From Verrucomicrobiota bacterium (lineage in GTDB: Bacteria; Verrucomicrobiota; Verrucomicrobiae; Limisphaerales; UBA11358): a stretch of 19,121 nucleotides of DNA. Each line of letters starts with the position of its first letter. Position 1 is the stretch's first letter. Below are positions 13,801 through 19,121 of the stretch, piece by piece. The stretch covers positions 1 to 19,121 of the forward strand of contig JACZKP010000007.1 in assembly GCA_014860005.1 (NCBI GenBank), in the 5' to 3' direction. The notes below the pieces were generated by a model, which saw only the letters and a list, made by a program, of their open reading frames with translations, had not been told where the DNA came from and did no database searches. Made by a program: the position numbers and the translations under genes.

Positions 13801-16076
13801 ACGACGACATTGGTCAAAGTGATGTTACCGTCATTGCGGACGGTGCCGCTGAAGGTCAGCGTCCCGCCCAGCGGTGTCGGCGTGGTTGGACAGGCCAATG
13901 TCACGGAAATGTCGGGAGCTCCCTGCACCGGGCAGGTGGCTGCCGCGTTGGCCGTGACGAGTGTGCCGGTGCATTGGTCACGTCCATTCGCGGTCAGCGT
14001 GGAAGTAATCGCACAACCGCTGTTGGCGGGCACGGTGTAACTTCCGGTGAAATTGGCCGACCCGCCCGGCGCCAGGGTCGCGACGGTGAACACGGCTGTG
14101 GCACCCGTGCGGTCGTTGGTCACCACCACGTTGGTGAGGGTGACGTTGCCGGCGTTGCTGACGGTGCCGCTATAAGTCAGGAGGCCGCCCAAGCCCGAGG
14201 AGCCGGGCGGACAGGTCTGCGTGACCACGATGCGGGGATTGGTCGTCAGATTACACGTGGCCGACGCGCTGTGGTTGACCACGGCTTGAGTGCAATTATC
14301 GCTGCCGCTGGCGGTCACCGTGCTGCTGACGGAGCAGGTATCGGCGGGCGCGGTAAAACTGGCGGTAAAATTCGCCGTCACGCCGGGCGCCAGGCTCGCC
14401 ACGGTGAACACGGTGGTGGGCGAGGCCTGGTCGTTGACGACGGTGACATTGTTCAAGATGACATTGCCGGAGTTGCGGACCGTGCCGGTGTAGGTGATCA
14501 AGCCGCCGGTGGCCACGGGTGCGGTCGGGCAGGCCAGCGTGACCGTGATGGCCGGAGCGGTGGTGATCTGGCAGGTGGCGGAAGCGGTGTTGGTGACCGT
14601 GTTGACCGCGCAAGCGTCGGTACCCCGGGCGCTGAAGGCGGTGGTGACCGAGCAGGCGTCGGCTGGAACGGTCAAGCTGCTGGTAAAGTTCGTGGACGCG
14701 CCCGGCGCCAGCGAGGCCGCTGTGAACACCGTGGTGTTGGGCACGGGAGAATCTCGGACGACAACGATGTTGTTCAGCGTGGTGTCCCCGACGTTGCGGA
14801 CCGTGCCGCTATAAGTCAGCGTGCCGCCCGCGCCGGCGGGGGTGGTTGGGCAAAGCACGGTGACGGCAATCTGAGGCGTGGTCAGGATGGAACAGGTGGC
14901 GCTGGCCACGTTGCTGACGGGGACGCCGCAACGGCTGGCGGCGCTGGCGGTCAAGGTGTCGGCCACGGTACAATTGGTCGGCGCAAGGTAACTGCCGGTG
15001 AAATTGGCCACCTCACCCGGCGCCAACGCTGCCCGTGTGAACACTTGCGTATTGGCTGCCGGTTGATTGTTGACTACGACGATGTTGGTCAGGGTAACGT
15101 TGCCGGTATTGCTGACGCTACCGGAGAAAGTGAGCAACTGGCCGGGGCGCACCGGCTGTTCGGGACAAACTTTGGTGACTTTGATGCCCGGTGTCAGCGT
15201 GTTCTGGCAGGTGGCGTCGGCGGAACTGGTCACCGTCCGGGGATTGGCCGTGAACTGATCGGTGCCCCGGGCCGTGAAGGTGGCCGTGCTTGGGCTGCAA
15301 GGATTCGCGGGAATCCAGCTTCCGTTAAACGAGGCGACCTGGCCGCGGGCGAGCGTTTCAATAAACGTCACCTCAAACTGTCCGCCATTGACGGAGTTGG
15401 TGATCGTCACGCCCACCAGCGTGTTGTTGCCGCAATTGGTGACCGTGCCGGTGAAGGTGATCGCGCCGTTTTCACCCACGCCGCCGACGCATTGCACGGC
15501 GAGCTTGATGCAGGGCTGGCTCACTTCCGTGTTCACACCCTGGTTGGCGCCGCCCGCGCTGGGCGTGTCGCCCTGAAGTATGATTGCCGTGACCTCGGCC
15601 GTGGCGCGCAACGTGCCATCCGGACGCAAATCCTGGGCGCGCGCCACGTAACTGACCACGTTGGCGTAGAAATCCGACTGGCCGTGCGTCAGATAGGTCC
15701 GCGTCAACGTGATGGGGTGATTTACGCCATCGGGGGTGGTGACCCATGCAACAATGTTCGACGCATCGCACGAGGTCGGATTGCCCGGCAGCCCGTTGAA
15801 GACGCTGACGCTGTACAAAATGGTGTCGCCGAGATGAATGTCCGGCGCGGCGGTAAACAAGCTGATGCCAATGGCGCTGCCCACGCAACCCGGCGGAGTC
15901 CCCTGGGCGCGCGCAAAAGGCGCGCTGCACAAAAGCAGCAGTCCCGCGACCAACGCGGAAATGGTAAAACGACCCAGCGCGCGCGGCCAGACCACCAAGG
16001 CCCGCTTTCGACTGCAGGATTCGGGTGAGGAATGAACGATGCCTTTCGGCCGGACGGGGTGGGTTGAGGTATTCAT
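10809..16076 (-). CDS. Giant secreted repeat protein: fourteen ~107-residue Cys-containing beta-sandwich repeats
   Basis: The 1755-residue protein has a long basic N-terminus and a hydrophobic signal core (residues ~35-57, ending PFARA/Q). An N-terminal domain (~60-188) comes next, then fourteen tandem repeats (~189-1684) and a C-terminal domain (1685-1755) ending QRFYRILIVE. Each repeat runs roughly I.VT..CP....GG.L.Y, then GTV.N.GNVTLTNV.V, LAPG...NFTGSY, a mid-repeat C, D.C and ATCP. Most carry four cysteines. The pattern resembles DUF11/DUF7507-type surface repeats, which are immunoglobulin-like. I infer an exported, stalk-like surface or extracellular protein stabilised by disulfides; adhesion or matrix roles are guesses. 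The ATG at 16076 is the only start giving the signal sequence; no strong ribosome-binding site is visible. An uninterrupted 5.3-kb frame argues that the gene is under selection. Confidence 0.9.
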   Translation of the reverse strand: MNTSTHPVRPKGIVHSSPESCSRKRALVVWPRALGRFTISALVAGLLLLCSAPFARAQGTPPGCVGSAIGISLFTAAPDIHLGDTILYSVSVFNGLPGNPTSCDASNIVAWVTTPDGVNHPITLTRTYLTHGQSDFYANVVSYVARAQDLRPDGTLRATAEVTAIILQGDTPSAGGANQGVNTEVSQPCIKLAVQCVGGVGENGAITFTGTVTNCGNNTLVGVTITNSVNGGQFEVTFIETLARGQVASFNGSWIPANPCSPSTATFTARGTDQFTANPRTVTSSADATCQNTLTPGIKVTKVCPEQPVRPGQLLTFSGSVSNTGNVTLTNIVVVNNQPAANTQVFTRAALAPGEVANFTGSYLAPTNCTVADTLTASAASRCGVPVSNVASATCSILTTPQIAVTVLCPTTPAGAGGTLTYSGTVRNVGDTTLNNIVVVRDSPVPNTTVFTAASLAPGASTNFTSSLTVPADACSVTTAFSARGTDACAVNTVTNTASATCQITTAPAITVTLACPTAPVATGGLITYTGTVRNSGNVILNNVTVVNDQASPTTVFTVASLAPGVTANFTASFTAPADTCSVSSTVTASGSDNCTQAVVNHSASATCNLTTNPRIVVTQTCPPGSSGLGGLLTYSGTVSNAGNVTLTNVVVTNDRTGATAVFTVATLAPGGSANFTGSYTVPANSGCAITSTLTANGRDQCTGTLVTANAAATCPVQGAPDISVTLACPTTPTPLGGTLTFSGTVRNDGNITLTNVVVTRNAPGPNTVVLTRDSLAAGASANFTGSYTVTVNDACSITTSVSASAQDQCAGATVIANATIECPLVTTPRILVTQSCPVNPVTPGGLIVYAGNVSNPGNVTLTNITVVSSQPVPNTVVFTVASLAPGASAGFNSSFNAPLDACSATSTLTATGQDQCSGNTVNNAVTTICPLVTAPQIRVTKACPVTPVTEGGLLVFTGTVTNTGNVTLTNIFVVNNRPTANTTVLGPITLAPGAGTNFTGSYLAPLNACLITDTLTATGRDKCNGNPVTNSVSATCPIITLPRIAVTLACPPVPSVPGGLITYTGTVRNSGNVTLNNVTVVNNQSSPSTVFTAASLAPGASANFTASFTAPADACSVTSTVTASGSDNCSGALANDSVSATCPLITAPNIVVTQTCPTGSTAPGALLTYSGTVRNSGNITLTNVFVTNDRSGTMPVFTVATLAPGAIASFTGSYTVTLNSGCSITSTLTGTGYDKCTGTPVTANAASTCPLLTSPSIVVTQTCPPDQVSPGSLLTYTGTVRNNGNVTLTNVVVVNNEPAPNTVVFTVATLAPGAQANFTGSYQVPLNCCVSSSTVTATGRDICTGVTVADTFTATCTALTVPRIVVTKTCPPTAVRTGDVMQYSGTVSNAGNITLVDVTIVNNEPTTGSPVWGPIILAPGESVSYYASYIVAPDFCGTDTVTARGLDACTYAPVVNSVTTTCPVTTTPRIFVTKFCPPEPTPHLSPLIFTGTVSNPGDVTLTNVYVVNNRPTNNTPVIGPITLAPGESVNFAGSYITPEYCCDIVDTLTARGQGRCSGEQVSATATAICPLLNTPRIAVIKNCPQTTVPVGDLLTFTGSVSNSGDTVLTNVYVVSSQPAPNTPLLGPIELAPGETKTFTGSYTVTANSNQQLDTVTAHGMNTCEGVTTTATANCLGPVVTSQPNITLVTVADGVATVTWSTTPGTVYTLQWKANVADTNWVNVPGNVTASGSTASKSEAVGTNTQRFYRILIVE
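11025..15512 (-). repeat. Tandem array of fourteen ~321-bp coding repeats
   Basis: The array encodes residues 189-1684 of the giant protein with unit lengths of 105-108 codons. The first unit (15189-15512) and the last are the most divergent. Units 4 and 9 (14235-14552 and 12630-12947) are close to each other, as are units 5 and 10 (13914-14234 and 12309-12629). Units 8 and 13 share the NNRPT / GPITLAPG variant. This suggests that blocks of five units were duplicated. Confidence 0.85.
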
Positions 16077-16673
16077 GGTTTTTGATTTCAGTTAGTGCGA
16101 ATTCGTGGAGGGAACTGGCAGTCGTGCGCTGTCTGATATGAGTTTTTGGATAAGCTTTCTCTTGCTCACGGTGCGATACTAATCCTAACCACCTCGATCT
16201 TTCCATGGGGGGTTCACCATCGGGGATTTCCCCCAGGGGACTCGTGGATTCGGATCTGTCACCCATGTGGGGCTCGACAGGGAAGCGAGTTCGATGCTGA
16301 CACCCTGATCCTACACCACCATGCTGGCCCGGATGGGGGAAACCGGAGTTCGTCAACAAACGGCGAACTTGGTTTGGACCAAGCCGACGTGAGCGGGAGT
16401 TTCAGCATTTCTGCGTGGCTCAGTCAGCCCCAGGTCGCGAGGCGTTCCCAAAATTATTGTCGGCAACGTCGGATGCGAAAGCTTCCCGAAGCGAGCGCGA
16501 TGGATGAAGTCAGGCAACGGTTCCAGGATAATAAGTCGGTGACCAGGATGCCAACTGGCGATTCGCCTTCGTCCTCGTTCCACTCAGGATTGAGGACGAG
16601 GACGATAAAGGCTTCACAAGCCACCGGCATCCTTTCAGCGCTTGCGCCGTCGGCGACGCCATGACGCGGATCA
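16077..16673. other. Long non-coding gap between the giant gene and the beta-barrel gene
   Basis: This 597-bp gap holds the upstream region of the giant gene. A plus-strand frame (16146-16664) exists but has no family likeness, no protein-like composition and no ribosome-binding site. Near the beta-barrel end lies a small inverted repeat (16570-16604). A G/C-run segment (about 16205-16240) could form a hairpin. I cannot name a promoter with confidence. Confidence 0.5.
16570..16604. repeat. 9-bp inverted repeat rich in GAGGACG
   Basis: CGTCCTCGT (16570-16578) pairs with ACGAGGACG (16596-16604) across a 17-base loop. It lies about 70 bp downstream of the beta-barrel gene stop, so it could be its terminator or an inserted repeat. 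Confidence 0.35.
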
Positions 16674-17717
16674 TTAGAACCGCCAACTGACTCCGGCGGT
16701 GCCATAGACGGTGGCATCCTGGTCGAGTCGGGCGGTGCTGCTGCCGGCGGATAGTTTCAGGTCGTTCAGACTCTGGAATTGCGCGCCCACATAGATACCC
16801 CAATGCTTGGTGAAATCGTAGCGCAGTAACGCACTCACGTAGTAGCCGTACAGCAACTCCGTTTTGGACTTACGGCCGGTGGCCACCGACGGGCTGCCGC
16901 CCGGCAGCGTGACTGATTCTGAGAAGTCGTAATCGAGAGAGGTCGGGGCCAAAGCCAGACCAGCACTGGCGGCAAGGCTCAATTGCGGAGTGAAATAGCA
17001 TTCGGCGAACGGACCGAGACGGATACCATATGATTCACCGCGCAACTTGTGACTGCTCACCAGGGTGGCGGTGTCGGACGCGACGGTGCGGGTTGGGGTG
17101 TCACCGAGCAGCGGGCCGGGCCCGTCGAAAGTGCCGCTGTAGCCTGCCCCGGGAGGTAACACGCCATTCAACTGAAAGGTATCGGTCGTGACCGTGACGG
17201 GACTGGTGCCGCGGCGTTTGTCGCGCAAATCGATATCCGTGTAGCCGAAGGCGGCTTCGAGCCCCCAGTTGACGGAAGACTCGGAGGATAGCGAGCCCAG
17301 CACGCGCTGGTAGATCAGTTCGACTCCGTATTGCTCATCGTCGGCCTTGCGGCTGGCCGAACCGGAAAGCGCATCGGATTGCGTGGCATGAAACTGCATG
17401 GTATCGCCTGCGACCTGCGAACCTGTGTCGTAACCCCAGTTCCAGGTACGGCCACCGGCGTTTCCGCTGCTATCCACATTGACGTACCCGTCATCGTAGT
17501 TGTGATTGACCCCGCCAGTGGCCGGCCCGGGATTAGCGCCCAGATTGCCGATACTGGCGGCGTTGTTGTTTTGAAACTTTGCTTCGAAGTTCAGGCCAAT
17601 GCGGGCGCCGAGGCTGAAGCGGTTCGGGTTCTCGGTCCCGGAATTATCCGCGCCCTGCACGGCGAACGGCGTGGCGGCGGCGAGCGTGAGCGTAGTGGAG
17701 AGGACGATTCGATTCAT
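16674..17717 (-). CDS. Outer-membrane beta-barrel protein
   Basis: The 347-residue protein begins with a signal peptide (MNRIVLSTTLTLAAATPFAVQG, cleavage near 22). It continues as alternating amphipathic strands: RFSLGARIGLNFEAKF, QYGVELIYQRVLG, NWGLEAAFGYTDIDL, YGIRLGPFAECYFTP, LSLAASAGLALAP, ELLYGYYVSALLRYDF, HWGIYVGAQFQSL. It ends GTAGVSWRF, with the terminal phenylalanine expected for BAM-inserted barrels. The strand count fits roughly a 10-14-stranded barrel. The ATG at 17717 is chosen because the signal peptide starts there. The gene lies 29 bp downstream of the choice-of-anchor-D gene on the same strand and is probably co-transcribed with it. Transported substrate or partner unknown; no specific family recognised. 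Confidence 0.8.
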   Translation of the reverse strand: MNRIVLSTTLTLAAATPFAVQGADNSGTENPNRFSLGARIGLNFEAKFQNNNAASIGNLGANPGPATGGVNHNYDDGYVNVDSSGNAGGRTWNWGYDTGSQVAGDTMQFHATQSDALSGSASRKADDEQYGVELIYQRVLGSLSSESSVNWGLEAAFGYTDIDLRDKRRGTSPVTVTTDTFQLNGVLPPGAGYSGTFDGPGPLLGDTPTRTVASDTATLVSSHKLRGESYGIRLGPFAECYFTPQLSLAASAGLALAPTSLDYDFSESVTLPGGSPSVATGRKSKTELLYGYYVSALLRYDFTKHWGIYVGAQFQSLNDLKLSAGSSTARLDQDATVYGTAGVSWRF

Positions 17718-17746
17718 AGCGTTGCGATGGTTGTTCGTTGCGAGAC

Positions 17747-19121
17747 TCAAGGCAGTTGCATGACCCGGTAAAAGCGGCTGCCGACACTGCCGGGCTTGCT
17801 TTCAGTTTTGGGCGGGCCGTCGTCGTACCACTGCACCCGGTTGGCCGGAGCGGTGATAATGGGATTGGCGGTCTTCCAGTTTTGCGTGTCGCTGCTGTAT
17901 TGCACAGCGTAGCGGGCGCCCGGGGTGGCGGTGAATTCGATCAGGAATCGCCCGCTGGCCAATTGCACGCTGCGGTCGATCTCCAGGAGCGGACCGGTTT
18001 CCGTCACCGTGACAGGCACGGCGACCTCCACGACAAAGCCGGGCTGGGGAATGGCCTGACGATTGGCGCGATAATACTCGATCAGCAGATCAACGGCCGC
18101 ACCGCCCGCCAGCGGAAGATCATACTGCACGAAGGGAGTGCCATTGGTGCTGCCGCTCGCGTTGTAAACCTGCACGTCCGATGGCAGGTTAAGAATCCGG
18201 AGCCGGAGGCCGCTAACGGAGCTGAGCGTGCTGTTGGTCACTCGTACGGTCTGTTCAAATAGACCCGTCTGCGGATTCAGGGTGATGGGTGAAGCGGACA
18301 GAACAACGACGTTGGTAGTGCCACCCGATCCACCGTCAAAGCCGGTTCCCGTAAGGGTGAAGTAGAAAGGATTCTCGTCACTGTCATTGTTGGCGATGAG
18401 CAGCCCGGCGGTCTTAAAGCCCGCGCTGACGGGCGCGAAGCGCACGGTGAAGGTGGTGCTGCCATTGGGCGCGACGGGGGCGGTGGGATTAGCCGTCACC
18501 GTGAACTGGGCCGCATCCACGCCATTAATGGTAATACCCAAACCGGTGAGGTTGGCGCCGCCGAGATTCCGGATGGTGAAGGTCAGGCTGGTGTTGGTGC
18601 CGACCACCGCCGAACCGAAATCCGCGTTGCTGACATTACTCACAAGGTTCGTGCCGTTGGGCAGTTCGACGGCAATTTCAGGAGCAGTGGCCGTCGTGCC
18701 TGTGCCGGTGAGCGCGATGTCGAAAGGATTTTCATCGCTGTCATTGCTGGCAATGTGCAACGCGGCGTTCTTGACGCCCGCGCTTGTCGGTGTGAATCGC
18801 ACCGTGAAGGTGGTGCTACCGCCGGGAGCCACTGGGGCGGTGGGATTAGCTGTCACGGTGAACTGCGCCGCATCCGCACCATCAATCGTGATGCCCAAAC
18901 CCGTGAGATTGGCACTGCCGACATTTCTGATGGTGAAGGTCAGGCTGGTATTGGTGCCCACGAGCACCGAACCGAAATTCCGGCTGCCAACACCATCCAC
19001 CAGGTCCGTGCCGGCGGGTTGCTCGACGGCGATTTCGGGAACGGCGGCGGTTGTGCCCGTGCCCGTGAGCGCGATGTCGAAAGGATTTTCATCGCTGTCA
19101 TTGCTGGCAATATGCAACGCG
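17747..19121 (-). CDS. Choice-of-anchor-D (ASH-like) repeat surface protein, 5' end outside window
   Basis: The frame is open to the right edge, so the N-terminus is missing; 458 codons are visible. The visible part holds two full ~119-residue choice-of-anchor-D repeats. Each runs from ASNDSDENPFDIALTGTG through PEIAVE, DFGS..VGTNTSLTFTIRN, LTGLGITI and AAQFTVTANPTAPVAP to STTFTVRF. The tail of a further repeat follows. Then come a linker beta domain (~VVVLSASPITLNPQTGLFEQ) and a C-terminal domain with FTATPGARYAVQYSSD and the ending SRFYRVMQLP. ASH-like domains are immunoglobulin-type sandwiches found in exported proteins. The C-terminus resembles that of the giant repeat protein. It precedes the beta-barrel gene by 29 bp. 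Function unknown; extracellular or surface location inferred. Confidence 0.88.
   Translation of the reverse strand, partial: ALHIASNDSDENPFDIALTGTGTTAAVPEIAVEQPAGTDLVDGVGSRNFGSVLVGTNTSLTFTIRNVGSANLTGLGITIDGADAAQFTVTANPTAPVAPGGSTTFTVRFTPTSAGVKNAALHIASNDSDENPFDIALTGTGTTATAPEIAVELPNGTNLVSNVSNADFGSAVVGTNTSLTFTIRNLGGANLTGLGITINGVDAAQFTVTANPTAPVAPNGSTTFTVRFAPVSAGFKTAGLLIANNDSDENPFYFTLTGTGFDGGSGGTTNVVVLSASPITLNPQTGLFEQTVRVTNSTLSSVSGLRLRILNLPSDVQVYNASGSTNGTPFVQYDLPLAGGAAVDLLIEYYRANRQAIPQPGFVVEVAVPVTVTETGPLLEIDRSVQLASGRFLIEFTATPGARYAVQYSSDTQNWKTANPIITAPANRVQWYDDGPPKTESKPGSVGSRFYRVMQLP
18404..19117 (-). repeat. Two tandem 357-bp coding repeats
   Basis: The DNA repeats with a 357-bp period: 18761-19117 and 18404-18760. 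Bases 19065-19111 and 18708-18754 are identical over 47 bp, showing recent duplication or conversion. The array probably continues beyond the right edge. Confidence 0.75.

Noticed and set aside
11025..15512. Regular repeats as a possible CRISPR array
   Set aside because: The period is ~321 bp, the repeats are coding and divergent, and there are no short identical repeats with unique spacers.
11625..16028. Very long plus-strand frames (11625-13358 and 13650-16028)
   Set aside because: They are antisense shadows of the repeat array; their 'repeats' simply mirror the coding repeats.
16146..16664. 172-codon plus-strand frame in the gap before the giant gene
   Set aside because: No family likeness, no ribosome-binding site, low-complexity composition; treated as chance.

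Overview
The window reads as a high-GC chromosomal segment of a member of Verrucomicrobiota, most likely a Pedosphaera/Limisphaerales-type organism. This is an inference from gene content, not from a marker gene. The pointers are a very long secreted repeat protein, a choice-of-anchor-D protein whose C-terminal domain ends in a 'RFYR' motif shared with that repeat protein, a secreted DUF1573 protein, an MmeI-like restriction-modification enzyme, and GC-rich palindromic repeats in the gaps. Every gene I can support lies on the minus strand; the long plus-strand reading frames are shadows. I see no tRNA, rRNA or CRISPR array.

Region 1 (1-3100): an MmeI-like (Type IIL) fused nuclease-methyltransferase-specificity gene. 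It runs off the left edge and is broken by a one-base frameshift after the nuclease domain. A 186-bp element with 22-bp terminal inverted repeats sits in frame inside its specificity region. The gene abuts the truncated 5' part of a DUF2238 (YjdF-like) membrane protein gene.

Region 2 (3124-5008): an MlaE-family permease followed after 2 bp by an MlaD-family substrate-binding protein, with no ATPase between or beside them. The permease has an apparent one-base deletion that cuts off its first ~60 codons. Region 3 (5087-6697): small stress and carbohydrate-related genes: a CBM48-only glycogen-binding protein translationally coupled to a DUF883 protein, then CsbD, with a DUF2007 zinc-ribbon protein upstream.

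Region 4 (6977-9648): a B12-binding radical SAM protein with a DUF4070-type tail, mscL whose 3' end runs into a DUF1508 remnant, another short gene remnant, and several palindromes. Region 5 (9649-19121): a block of exported proteins: DUF1573, a 1755-residue protein with fourteen ~107-residue cysteine-bearing repeats, an outer-membrane beta-barrel, and the 5'-truncated choice-of-anchor-D protein.

Three coding stretches (the MmeI-like gene, the MlaE gene, the DUF1508 remnant) are each repaired by adding one base to a short homopolymer. That common direction fits deletion-type sequencing error as well as it fits gene decay, so calls of pseudogene here are provisional.
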